Counted from the stretch's first letter, positions 10,249-21,481 are shown. The stretch: DNA of 64,000 bases from Aliidiomarina shirensis (GCF_003987345.1 NZ_PIPP01000004.1:124001-188000), one strand, 5' to 3'. Numbers and translations are program-made. Notes: generated by a model from the sequence alone, not told the origin.

Positions 10249-11313
10249 TTATTTAATAGTTGCTGCTAGCTCGCCACGTTCGTAACGCATGAACATTTCT
10301 TCCAGTGATACCGGCTTAATTTTGCTTGCATTACCAGCAGTACCAAAGGCTTCATAGCGTGCTTTACAAATCTCATACATCGCTTTTGTAGATGCTTGTA
10401 AATATTTCCGTGGATCAAACTCAGCTTTATTCTCAGCCAAGAATTTACGAACCGCGCCGGTTGAAGCTAAACGTAAATCAGTGTCGATATTTACTTTCCG
10501 CACACCGTAACGAATGCCTTCTTGAATCTGTTCTACCGGAACCCCGTAGGTTTCTGGAATTTCGCCACCAAACTCGTTGATAACCGCTAACCATTCTTGC
10601 GGCACCGAAGAGCTACCGTGCATTACCAAATGAGTATCTGGAATACGGGCATGGATATCTTTAATACGGTCAATCGCCAAAATATCGCCGGTTGGTGGGC
10701 GAGTAAATTTATAAGCACCGTGTGAAGTACCACACGCGATCGCTAATGCATCAACTTGCGTTCTTTTTACAAAATCGGCTGCTTCTTCTGGGTCTGTTAG
10801 TAGTTGATCGTGACTTAACGTACCTTCCGCACCAACGCCATCTTCTTCACCCGCCTGCCCGGTTTCTAACGAACCTAAACAACCCAACTCACCTTCAACC
10901 GAAACACCACATGCATGTGCCATTTCAACTACGCGGCGGGTTACATCAAGGTTATAATCATAATCAGCTGGTGTTTTACCATCTTCACGCAACGAACCGT
11001 CCATCATTACTGAGCTGAAACCCAGTTGAATCGAACGTTGGCAAATCGCCGGCGATGTACCGTGATCCTGGTGCATAACCACTGGAATATGCGGAAACTC
11101 TTCAACTGCGGCTAAAATCAAATGGCGCAAAAATGGAGCACCTGCGTATTTACGCGCGCCAGCAGAAGCCTGAACAATCACTGGGCTATCGGTATCATCA
11201 GCGGCCATCATGATGGCACGCATTTGTTCTAAGTTGTTTACATTAAACGCCGGCACGCCGTAGCCGAACTCTGCTGCATGATCCAGCATTTGCCGCATTG
11301 AAATTAAAGCCAT
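10249..11313 (-). CDS. fba: Fructose-bisphosphate aldolase class II (Calvin-cycle subtype)
   Basis: Zinc-dependent reversible cleavage of fructose 1,6-bisphosphate to DHAP and glyceraldehyde 3-phosphate. The 354-residue protein has the motif VVMHQDHG with catalytic Asp83 and zinc ligand His84, plus VEGELGCLG and the phosphate-binding segments. The insertion near [15 protein letters not shown] is typical of the class II B (Calvin-cycle) subtype rather than the E. coli FbaA type. It is last in a minus-strand cluster, 35 bp after pgk, giving tkt-epd-pgk-fba in pathway-related order. Confidence 0.96.
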   Translation of the reverse strand: MALISMRQMLDHAAEFGYGVPAFNVNNLEQMRAIMMAADDTDSPVIVQASAGARKYAGAPFLRHLILAAVEEFPHIPVVMHQDHGTSPAICQRSIQLGFSSVMMDGSLREDGKTPADYDYNLDVTRRVVEMAHACGVSVEGELGCLGSLETGQAGEEDGVGAEGTLSHDQLLTDPEEAADFVKRTQVDALAIACGTSHGAYKFTRPPTGDILAIDRIKDIHARIPDTHLVMHGSSSVPQEWLAVINEFGGEIPETYGVPVEQIQEGIRYGVRKVNIDTDLRLASTGAVRKFLAENKAEFDPRKYLQASTKAMYEICKARYEAFGTAGNASKIKPVSLEEMFMRYERGELAATIK

Positions 11314-11348
11314 TTAATTTACTCCTAACCTTTATCCGTTAATTTTAT

Positions 11349-12527
11349 TTATTCGCTTCCACGAGCTTCTAAAATAGCTACTGCTGGCAATTTCTTACCT
11401 TCTAGGAACTCTAAAAATGCACCGCCACCTGTAGAAATATAGGAGATTTTATCGGCAATGCCATATTTATCAATAGCAGCAAGGGTATCACCGCCACCCG
11501 CGATTGAAAATGCTTTGCTGTTGGCGATAGCCTCTGCAAGAACTTTTGTGCCGCTGCTAAATTGTTCAAACTCGAACACCCCAACCGGGCCATTCCACAA
11601 AATAGTACCCGCGTTTTCTAACATGCTTGCAAGTTTCTGCGCGGTTTCTGGGCCAATATCAAAAATTTGATCATCGCCCGATACTGCATTTACCGCTTTA
11701 GTAACTGCATTAGCATCGGCACTGAATCGATCACCCACCACTACGTCTGTTGGAATTGGAATTTCAGCACCACGTGTTTTTCCAGATTCAGCTAAACGCG
11801 AGGCTTCTTTCAGCAAATCTTCTTCGTACAATGATTTCGCGACATCGTGGCCTGCCGCAGCAATAAATGTATTCGCAATACCGCCACCTACGATCAACTG
11901 ATCAACTTTACGCACTAATGAATCAAGCACCATTAGCTTAGTTGACACCTTTGAGCCACCCACAATTGCCACTAACGGGCGTTTTGGATTATGCAAAGCT
12001 TTGCCAAGCGCATCGAGTTCAGCGGCGAGTAGCGGGCCCGCGCACGCGATTGGCGCATACTGAGCAACGCCATAGGTTGAAGCTTGGGCACGGTGCGCGG
12101 TACCGAATGCATCCATCACGAAAACATCACAAAGCGCCGCAAGTTGTTTCGCTAGGGCCGGGTCGTTTTTCTTTTCGCCCTTGTTGAAGCGCACATTTTC
12201 AAACACCACAAGTTCGCCACCAGCCACTTCAACACCGTTCAAATAATTGGTTTCAAGGCGCACCGGGAAATTAAGAGTAGCGGCTAAGTATTTCACTACC
12301 GGCGCCATAGAATATTCTTCGTTAAACTCACCTTCTTCCGGGCGACCAAGGTGCGACATGACCATTACTTTCGCACCTTGTTGTAAGGCTTTTTCTAGCG
12401 TTGGCAATGCTGCCCGCAAACGCGCATCGGAAGAAACTTTACCGTTTTTAATCGGCACATTTAAATCTTCACGAATAAGCACGCGCTTCCCGCGTAAATC
12501 AATATCGTTCATGTATTTTACGGTCAT
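11349..12527 (-). CDS. pgk: Phosphoglycerate kinase
   Basis: Transfers phosphate from 1,3-bisphosphoglycerate to ADP. The 392-residue protein has the two-lobe family signatures: substrate site ([16 protein letters not shown]), hinge and nucleotide-binding lobe ([29 protein letters not shown]). It lies between epd and fba, 28 bp downstream of epd, so it is probably co-transcribed with them. Confidence 0.98.
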   Translation of the reverse strand: MTVKYMNDIDLRGKRVLIREDLNVPIKNGKVSSDARLRAALPTLEKALQQGAKVMVMSHLGRPEEGEFNEEYSMAPVVKYLAATLNFPVRLETNYLNGVEVAGGELVVFENVRFNKGEKKNDPALAKQLAALCDVFVMDAFGTAHRAQASTYGVAQYAPIACAGPLLAAELDALGKALHNPKRPLVAIVGGSKVSTKLMVLDSLVRKVDQLIVGGGIANTFIAAAGHDVAKSLYEEDLLKEASRLAESGKTRGAEIPIPTDVVVGDRFSADANAVTKAVNAVSGDDQIFDIGPETAQKLASMLENAGTILWNGPVGVFEFEQFSSGTKVLAEAIANSKAFSIAGGGDTLAAIDKYGIADKISYISTGGGAFLEFLEGKKLPAVAILEARGSE

Positions 12528-12555
12528 GAAATAATCCTTTTCTGCAGTTGCTAAA

Positions 12556-13617
12556 TTAATCTAGCAAGGCCAAATCTTTTGCTGATTCTAACATGCGGTT
12601 GGCAAAGCCCCACTCGTTATCGCACCAGCTGAGTATCTTAACTAACTGTTTATGGCTCACACGTGTTTGCGTGCCATCAACAATGCTTGATCGTGGATCG
12701 TGATTAAAATCTGAAGAAACTAACGGTAATTCGGTATAACCCAAAATACCTGGCAACAACTTATCAGCCGCTACACGCAATGCTTCATTTACCATGTTGA
12801 TATCAACATTACTTTGCAGGGTAACGCTCAAATCCATCGCTGTAACGTTGGTAGTAGGTACGCGCACCGCAATGGCTTCAAAGCGCCCAGCAAACTTTGG
12901 CAAAATTCGTTCAATACCACGCGCTAAACGCGTATCAACCGGAATAATCGATTGCGAGCTGGCCCGCGCTAACCGCAAATTATCATGATAAGCATCAATC
13001 ACCTGCTGATCATTCATCGCCGAATGAATCGTGGTTATGGTGCCACTATCAACACCAAAAGCGTCGTCCAATACTTTAATTACCGGCACAATACAGTTTG
13101 TTGTGCACGAACCGTTCGAAACAATTCGATGGGTAGATGTAAGTTCGGTTTCGTTAATGCCTTGAATAATCGTGAAATCAACATCCGGTGATGCCGGATG
13201 CGAGAACAACACACGTTTCGCGCCGGCATCAAGATGAGCTTGGCCATCTTCGCGGCTACCAAACACACCGGTACACTCCAGCACCACATCAATATCAAGC
13301 TCACGCCATGGTAACTCAGCGATTTCAGCACAATGTAGCACTCGAATATTACGATCTGCCACGCGCAAAGTATCGCCCTCGGCACTTACCTTAGCGGAAA
13401 ATTTACCATGGGTAGAATCGTATTGAAGCAGGTGAGCCATGCCTGAACTGGCGGCTAGTTCGTTAATTGCCACCAATTCAATATGCTGATGCCAACCTGA
13501 TTCAAACCAAGCCCGCACCACACTGCGGCCAATACGGCCAAAGCCATTGATAGCCAGCCGGATTTTGCGCTCTGGCGCTCCGGCAGGCTGTTGATACATG
13601 TCACTACTGGCCGTCAT
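12556..13617 (-). CDS. epd: D-erythrose-4-phosphate dehydrogenase Epd
   Basis: NAD-dependent oxidation of erythrose 4-phosphate to 4-phosphoerythronate, the entry to DXP-dependent pyridoxal phosphate synthesis. The protein has a Rossmann motif ([14 protein letters not shown]) and the catalytic cysteine in SNGSCTTNC. Several segments favour Epd over Gap[32 protein letters not shown] and [12 protein letters not shown] roughly 18-residue N-terminal extension precedes the family start. PdxA, a later enzyme of the same PLP pathway, is encoded at 29,764 in this window. It sits between tkt and pgk, as in many gammaproteobacteria. Confidence 0.93.
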   Translation of the reverse strand: MTASSDMYQQPAGAPERKIRLAINGFGRIGRSVVRAWFESGWHQHIELVAINELAASSGMAHLLQYDSTHGKFSAKVSAEGDTLRVADRNIRVLHCAEIAELPWRELDIDVVLECTGVFGSREDGQAHLDAGAKRVLFSHPASPDVDFTIIQGINETELTSTHRIVSNGSCTTNCIVPVIKVLDDAFGVDSGTITTIHSAMNDQQVIDAYHDNLRLARASSQSIIPVDTRLARGIERILPKFAGRFEAIAVRVPTTNVTAMDLSVTLQSNVDINMVNEALRVAADKLLPGILGYTELPLVSSDFNHDPRSSIVDGTQTRVSHKQLVKILSWCDNEWGFANRMLESAKDLALLD

Positions 13618-13664
13618 GATGCCCTCAATGTGAAAACAATGCTGTTAAACCAAGTTCAACAGGA

Positions 13665-15656
13665 TTAAAGCCCTTGCGCTACCGCTACAACGTTCTCAAC
13701 GGTAAAACCAAAGTGCTCAAACAATTGATCGGCGGGAGCTGATTCACCAAAGGTGGTCATGCCCACTACCGCACCATCAAAGCCAGTGTATTTGTGCCAG
13801 AAATCTGCGATACCCGCCTCGATAGCCACACGGCGGCGCACGCTCGGTGGCAACACTGAATCGCGGTATCCTTTCGGCTGCTTATCAAATACGCAAGTTG
13901 ATGGCATGGAAACTACACGTACTTTCTCGCCTGCGCTCGTGAGTTCTTCAGCCGCTTGCATCGCCAGCTCTACTTCTGAACCGGTAGCGATCAAAATAAG
14001 CTCTGGGTTTTCAGCAAAATCTTTTAGTACGTAACCGCCTTTGCGAACATCAGCTAATTGCTGCGCATCGCGCGCCATTTGTGCCACGCCTTGGCGGGTG
14101 AAAATCAAACAGGTTGGGCCATCGGTGCGTTCAATAGCTGCTTGCCATGCGATTGCCGATTCAACCTGATCACATGGGCGCCAGCTTTCACAATTCGGCG
14201 TTAACCGTAAGTTTGCCAACTGCTCAACCGGCTGGTGAGTTGGCCCATCTTCGCCCAAACCAATAGAATCATGGGTATACACGTGAATTACTGGCTGCTT
14301 CATCAGTGAAGCCATACGAATCGCGTTGCGAGCATATTCCATGAACATCAAGAAGGTAGCGCCATACGGGCGGAAACCACCGTGCAATTGAATGCCGTTC
14401 ATAATCGCCGACATACCAAATTCACGTACACCATAATAAATATAGTTGCCCGAAGAATCAGCCGTAGTTAAAGGCTTAGATTCGTTCCAAATTGTCAGGT
14501 TTGAGCCTGCTAAATCGGCAGAACCACCCAAAAATTCCGGCAAACTTGGGCCAAATGCATTCAGCGCATTTTGCGAAGCTTTCCGCGTAGCAATTTTTTC
14601 TGGGTTGGCTTGTAATTCTTCAATGTAGGCCTGTGAAGTTTTAGCCCAATCAGCAGGCAACTCGCCATTCATGCGGCGGGTAAATTCAGCAGCCAATTCA
14701 GGGTTGGCTTTGCTGTAAGCGGCAAAAAGTTCATTCCAGTCAGCTTCTGCTTGTTCACCGCTGGCTATCGCCGACCAAGCCGCATAAACGTCTTCTGGAA
14801 TTTCAAACTTACCGTGCTCCCAACCGAGTGCTTTGCGCGTTGCCGCAATTTCATCATCACCTAAAGGAGCGCCATGGCAGCTTTCCGTGCCTTGCTTATT
14901 CGGAGCACCAAACCCAATCACCGTTTTGCAGCAAATAAGGGTGGGTTTATCGCTTTCCGCACGTGCTGCTTCAATGGCTTTGGTTACTGCCGCACTATCA
15001 TGGCCATCAACATCGGCAATTACCTGCCAGCCATAGCTTTCAAAACGTTTCACCGTATCATCGGTAAACCAGCCATCAACTTCACCATCAATAGAAATAC
15101 CGTTGTCATCATAAAAAGCAATTAATTTGCCAAGGCCAAGGGTACCCGCCAGTGAGCACGCTTCGTGCGAAATACCTTCCATCAAACAGCCATCACCTAA
15201 AAAGGTATAGGTGTAATGGTCAACGATTGGGAAATTTTCTTGGTTAAATTGAGCCGCTAGCACCTTCTCAGCAATGGCCATACCCACCGCGTTGGTAACA
15301 CCTTGGCCAAGTGGGCCGGTGGTGGTTTCTACGCCCGGCGTATAACCATACTCTGGGTGCCCTGGGGTTTTCGAATGCAATTGCCGAAAGTTCTTCAAAT
15401 CATCAATTGATAAATCATAACCGGTTAAATGCAACAACGAATAAATCAGCATCGAGCCGTGGCCATTCGAAAGCACGAAGCGATCGCGGTTCGCCCAATT
15501 TGGGTTGTTTGGGTTATGTGATAGATAATCACGCCATAATACTTCGGCAATATCGGCCATGCCCATTGGGGCTCCCGGGTGACCTGATTTAGCTTGTTGA
15601 ACGGCATCCATACTGAGGGCACGAATAGCATTAGCGAAATAACGGCGATCTGACAT
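13665..15656 (-). CDS. tkt: Transketolase
   Basis: Thiamine-diphosphate-dependent transfer of two-carbon units in the non-oxidative pentose phosphate pathway. The 663-residue protein shows the TPP-binding motif ([13 protein letters not shown]...DDNGISIDG), the pyrimidine domain ([15 protein letters not shown] with the catalytic glutamate nearby) and the C-terminal domain. The start is supported by CCAGGAG. It is the first gene of the cluster and produces or uses erythrose 4-phosphate, the Epd substrate. It is divergent from metK. Confidence 0.98.
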   Translation of the reverse strand: MSDRRYFANAIRALSMDAVQQAKSGHPGAPMGMADIAEVLWRDYLSHNPNNPNWANRDRFVLSNGHGSMLIYSLLHLTGYDLSIDDLKNFRQLHSKTPGHPEYGYTPGVETTTGPLGQGVTNAVGMAIAEKVLAAQFNQENFPIVDHYTYTFLGDGCLMEGISHEACSLAGTLGLGKLIAFYDDNGISIDGEVDGWFTDDTVKRFESYGWQVIADVDGHDSAAVTKAIEAARAESDKPTLICCKTVIGFGAPNKQGTESCHGAPLGDDEIAATRKALGWEHGKFEIPEDVYAAWSAIASGEQAEADWNELFAAYSKANPELAAEFTRRMNGELPADWAKTSQAYIEELQANPEKIATRKASQNALNAFGPSLPEFLGGSADLAGSNLTIWNESKPLTTADSSGNYIYYGVREFGMSAIMNGIQLHGGFRPYGATFLMFMEYARNAIRMASLMKQPVIHVYTHDSIGLGEDGPTHQPVEQLANLRLTPNCESWRPCDQVESAIAWQAAIERTDGPTCLIFTRQGVAQMARDAQQLADVRKGGYVLKDFAENPELILIATGSEVELAMQAAEELTSAGEKVRVVSMPSTCVFDKQPKGYRDSVLPPSVRRRVAIEAGIADFWHKYTGFDGAVVGMTTFGESAPADQLFEHFGFTVENVVAVAQGL

Positions 15657-15807
15657 CAGAAACTCCTGGCATTTTTATGATCATTTGACGGGCTTGAGGC
15701 GTAACCTTGTGCGCGGTATTGTCTATCATTCCGGCAGCTCACGCAAATTGAAAGCAGTATTTAGGAGCATTCACGGGCTGAGCTCAGATGAAGCGCTCAA
15801 CGCATAT

Positions 15808-15823
15808 AGACAGATAGACGTCT
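15808..15823 (+). promoter_or_regulatory. MetJ-type met boxes upstream of metK
   Basis: A perfect consensus met box AGACGTCT lies at 15816-15823. It is directly preceded by an 8-bp unit AGACAGAT (15808-15815) that matches 5 of 8 positions. MetJ binds cooperatively to two or more adjacent 8-bp boxes with SAM as corepressor, so repression of metK by its own product is expected. The site lies 65 bp before the metK ATG. Further boxes on either side would be weaker (4 of 8 or less). Confidence 0.75.
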
Positions 15824-15887
15824 AAATATAGATTTAGCGAGGATTATGCGCTAACATACGCGCAAATTATTGGAGCATTGAGAACTT

Positions 15888-17030
15888 ATGGCACGTCATT
15901 TATTTACTTCTGAATCAGTTTCCGAAGGGCATCCTGATAAAATTGCAGATCAAATTTCTGATGCAGTTTTAGATGCGATTTTAACCCAAGATCCAAAAGC
16001 CCGTGTGGCCTGCGAAACCTATGTGAAAACCGGTATGGTTTTAGTGGGTGGCGAAATTAATACCAATGCTTGGGTAGATATTGAAGAACTCACCCGCGCT
16101 GCTGTTCGTAAAATTGGTTATACCCATTCTGATATGGGCTTCGATGCCGATAGCTGCGCCATATTAAACGCAATTGGAAAGCAATCACCGGATATCAACC
16201 AAGGTGTTGATCGTGCCCGGCCTGAAGATCAAGGCGCTGGCGATCAAGGTTTAATGTTTGGTTATGCATCGAACGAAACCGCAGAATTAATGCCTGCTCC
16301 CATCATGTATGCGCACAAGCTCGTGCAGCGCCAAGCTGATATGCGCCGTAGTGATTTGCCTTGGCTGCGCCCTGATGCGAAAAGCCAACTTACTTTCATT
16401 TACGAAGATGGAAAACCAGTAGGTATTGATGCCATTGTGCTTTCAACCCAGCATGCGCCAGAAATTGATTTAAGTACGCTTCGTGAAGCGGTGATGGAAA
16501 ACATTATCAAGCCTGTATTGCCTGCAGAATGGTTAACTAAAAGCACGCAAATTCACATTAACCCAACCGGCCGTTTCGTTATTGGTGGGCCAATGGGTGA
16601 TTGTGGCTTAACTGGCCGTAAAATTATTGTCGATACCTACGGCGGAATGGCACGCCACGGTGGTGGTGCATTCTCCGGTAAAGATCCTTCAAAGGTTGAC
16701 CGCAGTGCCGCTTATGCAGCTCGTTATGTTGCCAAAAACTTGGTAGCCGCAGGATTAGCTGAACGCCTTGAGTTGCAAGTCTCTTATGCCATTGGTGTAG
16801 CTGAGCCTACATCGATCAGCGTGGAAACCTTTGGCACCAGTACGTACGATGAAGATACCTTAATTCGCATCATTCGTGAAAACTTCGATTTGCGCCCTTA
16901 TGGCATTATTAAAATGCTCGATTTAGAGCGTCCAATTTATCAAGCCACTGCGGCATATGGCCATTTCGGCCGTGATGAATTCCCGTGGGAACGCACTGAT
17001 AAAGTAGATGCCATTCGCGCATCGCTATAA
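15888..17030 (+). CDS. metK: S-adenosylmethionine synthetase
   Basis: Makes SAM from methionine and ATP. The 380-residue protein carries the family signatures: [21 protein letters not shown] near the start with the ATP-binding His, [12 protein letters not shown], and [19 protein letters not shown]. The ATG has GGAG twelve bases upstream. It is a single gene, divergent from tkt, controlled by the upstream MetJ-type operator and closed by a strong terminator. Confidence 0.98.
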   Translation: MARHLFTSESVSEGHPDKIADQISDAVLDAILTQDPKARVACETYVKTGMVLVGGEINTNAWVDIEELTRAAVRKIGYTHSDMGFDADSCAILNAIGKQSPDINQGVDRARPEDQGAGDQGLMFGYASNETAELMPAPIMYAHKLVQRQADMRRSDLPWLRPDAKSQLTFIYEDGKPVGIDAIVLSTQHAPEIDLSTLREAVMENIIKPVLPAEWLTKSTQIHINPTGRFVIGGPMGDCGLTGRKIIVDTYGGMARHGGGAFSGKDPSKVDRSAAYAARYVAKNLVAAGLAERLELQVSYAIGVAEPTSISVETFGTSTYDEDTLIRIIRENFDLRPYGIIKMLDLERPIYQATAAYGHFGRDEFPWERTDKVDAIRASL

Positions 17031-17052
17031 GTTTTCAACCGCTTCTGCGATC

Positions 17053-17084
17053 AAGCCCGTGCTTCTAACACGGGCTTTTTTTGT
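17053..17084. terminator. Terminator of metK
   Basis: A 9-bp stem AAGCCCGTG/CACGGGCTT (17053-17061/17069-17077) with a seven-base loop and a T run. It may also serve the convergent ABC permease, which ends at 17089. Confidence 0.88.
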
Positions 17085-17088
17085 TGCA

Positions 17089-18129
17089 TCAGCGCCCATC
17101 GCCAACCCAGCGGAAGAGCCGAGCGCCAACAACTAGAAACACGAATGTCATGGCAATTAGGACGATGATTTGCGGTAGAATTTCTGCAAACCCAGCGCCA
17201 TCAAACATCACCGCACGGGCGGCATCGAGCAAATGAGTAAGAGGGAATATTTGCGCAAATTGCTGCACCCAATCTGGCGAACCATCGAGTGAGAACCATA
17301 CCCCGGAAAGCAACAACATAGGCCAAGCGATAAAATCGAGTAAACCACGAGAAAGCTCTTCACTACGAGTGCGCGCTGCAATTAACAGGCCAAGCGCCGC
17401 CATACAAAGTGCGCCCAGAAATGCGAGTAAAATTAGCAATAAGTAACTACCTTCCATAACAAAGCTAAATATCGCATTACAGATTAAATAAACAACGATC
17501 AACGTGGCTAATACCAACCAAACCCGCGATACCACTTGCGCCAGCAGGAATTCGAATGCCGATAGTGGCGTGGCTTGTAGGCGTTTTAATACCGAGTTCT
17601 TGCGATAACGCACAATCACATAACCCACGCCGTATAAACAACTGAACATCAGATTCATTGCTAAAATGCCCGGCAACACCCAATCGACATAACGCAGCGC
17701 TTGCCCAGTTAATACTTCTTGGGCATAAGCATCGCTTCGAGCACTCAACAATTCAGCTGCCAACGCACTACCTGGCGAGCTTTCATTTAGCCAATAGCGC
17801 TGCTCATCGGGTGCAATTACTAAATCTAATTGGTGTTGCTGCAAGCGCCGTAGCGCCTGATCGCGATTTTCGTAAGGCACCTGTTCAACAAAGGCTAAAC
17901 TGGCTAGTTCTGGAACTAGAGCATTATTGCTCTCAAGCTGACCTTCATCTTGTATTTCTTGCACAACACCAACAGTAACAATAGTGCGATCATCGCTATC
18001 AAATAAAAACGCAAAGGCCGCTACTAATACCAACGGGAAGATTAAGTTCCAGCTCAACGATTCTTTATCGCGCCAGAATTCAAGGTTACGGGCGGTTAAA
18101 ACACCTAAAAAACGCTTCCAAAACATCAT
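17089..18129 (-). CDS. ABC-2 type transporter permease
   Basis: The membrane subunit of an ABC exporter, 346 residues. One membrane helix lies near residues 27-43. A large extracytoplasmic domain follows (about 45-165, containing a YWLNESSPGSALAAEL segment), then five more helices (about 170-340). This topology is typical of the ABC-2 permeases of the YhhJ/NatB/drug-exporter class. It overlaps the ATPase gene by four bases (ATGA), so the two are translationally coupled. The substrate is unknown. Confidence 0.85.
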   Translation of the reverse strand: MMFWKRFLGVLTARNLEFWRDKESLSWNLIFPLVLVAAFAFLFDSDDRTIVTVGVVQEIQDEGQLESNNALVPELASLAFVEQVPYENRDQALRRLQQHQLDLVIAPDEQRYWLNESSPGSALAAELLSARSDAYAQEVLTGQALRYVDWVLPGILAMNLMFSCLYGVGYVIVRYRKNSVLKRLQATPLSAFEFLLAQVVSRVWLVLATLIVVYLICNAIFSFVMEGSYLLLILLAFLGALCMAALGLLIAARTRSEELSRGLLDFIAWPMLLLSGVWFSLDGSPDWVQQFAQIFPLTHLLDAARAVMFDGAGFAEILPQIIVLIAMTFVFLVVGARLFRWVGDGR

Positions 18130-19031
18130 TCACCCCGCAACTCATGGCCAGTTAACTTCAAAAACAAATCATCAAGTGTTGCCGATTCAACTTGTAAACC
18201 ATTCAACGATACGCCACTGGCAATTAACGTACTCAATGTGGCATCTACTTGGGTAGCTTGCAGTTGCATAAAATCGCCTTGTTGTTCAGCATTCTTAAAT
18301 TCAGGAGGAATGGTAGCGCCAGCGAAATTTGCCACCGGTAAGCGAATCAATGCACCATTGAAGTGCTGATTCAGCAATGTTCGCGGTGCGCCTTGGGTTA
18401 ACACTTTGCCTTTATCCAATACAGCAATTTCATCGCATAGCTGTTCGGCTTCATCCATGTAGTGCGTGGTCAGCAATACCGTTTTGCCGCGGCTTCGCAC
18501 CGAGCGAACTAATTCCCAAAAATTACGCCGTGCCTGCGGGTCTAGCCCTGTGGTGGGTTCATCGAGAAAGAGTAAATCTGGGTCGTTCATTAACGCTAAC
18601 GCCAACAACAGGCGTTGTTTCTGACCGCCGGATAATTTGCGATGATCACGATCAAGAATATCTTCCAGGTTACACCAAGCAATCAGCTCATCACGATTCA
18701 TGGGGCTATCGTAAAAACGGCTGAATAGATTCAGCACATCATTTACCTTCAAAAAATCAGGCAACGCAGTGTGCTGAAATTGTATGCCCACGTGCTGAAA
18801 AAAATGTTTATCAACTGGCTTGCCGCGATAAAGAATTTCACCTGCGTTCGGCGGCAAAATACCTTCAAGCATTTCAATCGTGGTGGTTTTGCCAGCGCCA
18901 TTCGGCCCCAGCAAACCAAAACAAATGCCCTCTCGGATATCTAAATCAAGTTTATCAACTACATTAATATCATCGTATGTTTTCGTTAAGCCGCGGGTAC
19001 TTAATATCGGTGTTGCGATAGTTTTATTCAC
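18126..19031 (-). CDS. ABC transporter ATP-binding protein
   Basis: The nucleotide-binding subunit of the ABC-2 exporter, 301 residues. It has Walker A (GPNGAGKTT), the Q-loop (QFQHTAL), the signature LSGGQKQR, Walker B (LLFLDEPT) and a switch His (TTHYMDEAEQ). The roughly 90-residue C-terminal extension is typical of CcmA/DrrA-like subunits. The start is a GTG. The gene is divergent from rsmE and first in a two-gene operon with the permease. Confidence 0.9.
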   Translation of the reverse strand: MNKTIATPILSTRGLTKTYDDINVVDKLDLDIREGICFGLLGPNGAGKTTTIEMLEGILPPNAGEILYRGKPVDKHFFQHVGIQFQHTALPDFLKVNDVLNLFSRFYDSPMNRDELIAWCNLEDILDRDHRKLSGGQKQRLLLALALMNDPDLLFLDEPTTGLDPQARRNFWELVRSVRSRGKTVLLTTHYMDEAEQLCDEIAVLDKGKVLTQGAPRTLLNQHFNGALIRLPVANFAGATIPPEFKNAEQQGDFMQLQATQVDATLSTLIASGVSLNGLQVESATLDDLFLKLTGHELRGE

Positions 19032-19167
19032 AGTTTTCTCTCGTTCGCTATCTTCACTGGAGCATTATTTTATTTCGGTAACCGATCGCGCGTTACTTAG
19101 TTGCCGCCAAAGGCGCTGGCAGGTAACATGCTTGCTACGTTTAATCAGCAATATAAACAGGTATATT

Positions 19168-19896
19168 ATGCGCATTCCTCGCATTTATCATCCCGAGGTT
19201 TTAAAAGTAAACGAAACCAGTGTGCTTTCAGAAGAAGCAAGTAACCACACTGGCCGTGTATTGCGTTTACAACCTGGCGCCTTGCTTGAACTATTCAACG
19301 GTGATGATCACCGCTATCAAGCTGAAATTACAGAAGTAACCAAGAAACGCGTTACCGTAAAAATACTCGAAAAAGTACTCGCATCTACCGAATCACCGTT
19401 AAATATCCATCTTGCTCAAGGCATTTCCAAAGGTGATCGTATGGATTTCGTGTTACAAAAATCAGTTGAGCTTGGGGTTACTTCGATTACGCCACTATTT
19501 ACCGAACGATGCAACGTAAAACTAAGCGGTGAGCGGTTGGCAAAAAAACAAGAACAGTGGCAGAAAATTGTGATTAGCGCCTGTGAGCAATCGGGCCGCA
19601 ATTCGGTGCCAGAAGTGAAGCCTGCTATGAACCTGCAAACATGGTTGCAGCAAGAACGTGAAGGTTTAGCGGTAACGCTTGATCCATTGGCAACAGATGG
19701 TTTTGGCAAGCTACCAAAGAATGGCGCTTATCACCTACTTATTGGCCCCGAGGGCGGTTTTTCTGAGAGTGAAATTGAACAAACCAAATACTATAAATGC
19801 CATGCGGTGCAATTAGGGCCGCGTATTTTGAGAACAGAAACTGCAGCATTGGCGGCAATTACTGCGTTACAATCTCATTTTGGCGATCTTGCGTAA
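19168..19896 (+). CDS. rsmE: 16S rRNA (uracil-1498-N3)-methyltransferase RsmE
   Basis: Methylates U1498 of 16S rRNA. The 242-residue protein has a small N-terminal PUA-like domain (MRIPRIYHPEVL) and a SPOUT knotted methyltransferase domain with the SAM-binding motifs IGPEGGFSESEIE and LGPRILRTETA. The frame is open for about 96 codons further upstream, but that extension overlaps the divergent ABC ATPase and lacks family similarity, so the ATG at 19168 is chosen. It precedes gshB by 37 bp, the same linkage as in E. coli. Confidence 0.96.
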   Translation: MRIPRIYHPEVLKVNETSVLSEEASNHTGRVLRLQPGALLELFNGDDHRYQAEITEVTKKRVTVKILEKVLASTESPLNIHLAQGISKGDRMDFVLQKSVELGVTSITPLFTERCNVKLSGERLAKKQEQWQKIVISACEQSGRNSVPEVKPAMNLQTWLQQEREGLAVTLDPLATDGFGKLPKNGAYHLLIGPEGGFSESEIEQTKYYKCHAVQLGPRILRTETAALAAITALQSHFGDLA

Positions 19897-19933
19897 GCGT
19901 GATACATGCTATGAAATTTTTAGGGAGTAGAAA

Positions 19934-20878
19934 ATGACCCGCGTTGCAATTGTGATGGACCCAATTGAATCGGTAAAAACATACAAAGACACTAGTTTTC
20001 GTTTAGCGCTTGAAGCGCAAGCGCGGGGCTATGAGGTTTTGTATTTACAATTAGCTGATATGTTTATAGAGCAAGGCACGGCGATGGCCCGTGTGCGCTC
20101 TTTGCAGGTAACCGACCAAGCCCAAGATTTTTACCAATTAGGTGAAGCAACTATTGTGCCGATGGGCGAGCTCGATATTATTTTGATGCGCAAAGATCCG
20201 CCGTTTGATATCGAATTTGTGTATGCCACGCATATTTTAGAACTGGCCGAACGTGATGGGGCGCTCGTTGCCAACCGCCCACAAAGCCTGCGCGATTGTG
20301 GTGAAAAGCTATACACTGCATGGTTCCCTGAGCTGATCCCAGCCACCTTAGTTACTCGCAGTACCGAACAAATCAGAGCGTTTCATAAAGAGCACAAAGA
20401 TGTAATTTTGAAGCCTCTTGATGGCATGGGTGGTGCTTCTATTTTCCGTGTCGATGAATCCGGCAGCAACTTAGGCGTGATTATTGAAACGCTAACAAAT
20501 CACGGCACCCGCTTTGCGATGGCACAAGAATACTTGCCAGCCATTAAAGATGGCGATAAGCGAATTTTGATTATTAATGGTGAGCCGGTTCCTTATTCAC
20601 TGGCACGTGTTCCTTCGGCTGGCGAAACCCGTGGAAACTTGGCCGCAGGTGGCACCGGGCGGCCGCAACCGCTGAGTGAAAGCGATTTCGCGCTGGCCAA
20701 CGCAGTAGGGCCTATATTGAAAGAAAAAGGTTTGTATTTGGTAGGCTTGGACGTTATTGGTGATCGCATTACCGAGATAAACGTGACCAGCCCTACCTGT
20801 ATGCGTGAGATTGAAAACGCTTATGATATTAATATCGCAGGCCAATTTTTCGATGCACTCATCGCTGATTTGCAGTAA
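19934..20878 (+). CDS. gshB: Glutathione synthetase
   Basis: Joins gamma-glutamylcysteine and glycine using ATP. The 314-residue ATP-grasp protein aligns along its length with bacterial GshB: MDPIESVKTYKDTSF near the start, the ATP-grasp segment ILKPLDGMGGASIF, GETRGNLAAGG and the metal-binding end INVTSPTCMREIE. The ribosome-binding site AGGGAG precedes the ATG. It sits in a run rsmE-gshB-algH-ruvX that is conserved in gammaproteobacteria. Confidence 0.98.
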   Translation: MTRVAIVMDPIESVKTYKDTSFRLALEAQARGYEVLYLQLADMFIEQGTAMARVRSLQVTDQAQDFYQLGEATIVPMGELDIILMRKDPPFDIEFVYATHILELAERDGALVANRPQSLRDCGEKLYTAWFPELIPATLVTRSTEQIRAFHKEHKDVILKPLDGMGGASIFRVDESGSNLGVIIETLTNHGTRFAMAQEYLPAIKDGDKRILIINGEPVPYSLARVPSAGETRGNLAAGGTGRPQPLSESDFALANAVGPILKEKGLYLVGLDVIGDRITEINVTSPTCMREIENAYDINIAGQFFDALIADLQ

Positions 20879-20887
20879 GGAGCGAGT

Positions 20888-21481
20888 ATGTCTGATTCTA
20901 AATCAGAGCAAGAAAATACCGAATTTAATAGCTTAGCGAACCACTTTTTAATCGCTATGCCTGGGCTCGACGACCCGTTTTTCCATCACACGGTAACCTA
21001 TGTGTGTGAGCACAACGAAGAAGGTGCAATGGGGCTGATTATTAACCAACCTATCGGCATGACGGTAGCAAGTTTACTTGAGCAAATTGATGTAGAGATT
21101 ACCCATGAGCGTAATTTCGAAGATCTCCAAGTGCTTACCGGTGGTCCAGTGGCTACGGATCGGGGTTTCGTGCTGCACCCGCCGCAAGATGGCTGGCGTA
21201 GCAGCTTAGAGCTCAGTAACGATATTATGATTACTACCTCACGGGATATTCTCGAAGCACTAGGCTCTGATCGCGCACCGCAAAAATTCTTACTGACACT
21301 TGGCTATGCCGGTTGGGAAGCAGGCCAATTAGAGCAAGAAATTGCCGAAAATAGCTGGTTAACCATTCCTGCTGATCCGAACCTTATGTTCGCCACGCCA
21401 ACAGCAGAACGCTGGGGCAAAGCGGCAGAAAGTTTAGGGTTTGAGATTAGCCAACTTTCTAGCGAAGCTGGCCACGCATAA
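20888..21481 (+). CDS. yqgE: UPF0301/AlgH (YqgE) family protein
   Basis: A 197-residue protein of the UPF0301 family. Signatures are NHFLIAMPGLDDPFF, VTYVCEHNEEGAMGLIINQP and the C-terminal WLTIPADPNLMF. The family is called AlgH in Pseudomonas, but the molecular function is not settled. It lies 9 bp after gshB and 39 bp before ruvX, the same neighbours as E. coli yqgE. Confidence 0.95.
   Translation: MSDSKSEQENTEFNSLANHFLIAMPGLDDPFFHHTVTYVCEHNEEGAMGLIINQPIGMTVASLLEQIDVEITHERNFEDLQVLTGGPVATDRGFVLHPPQDGWRSSLELSNDIMITTSRDILEALGSDRAPQKFLLTLGYAGWEAGQLEQEIAENSWLTIPADPNLMFATPTAERWGKAAESLGFEISQLSSEAGHA

Noticed and set aside
18880-19167. 96-codon N-terminal extension of RsmE
   Set aside because: It lies antisense to the ABC ATPase start, has no family similarity, and the ATG at 19168 gives the normal length.
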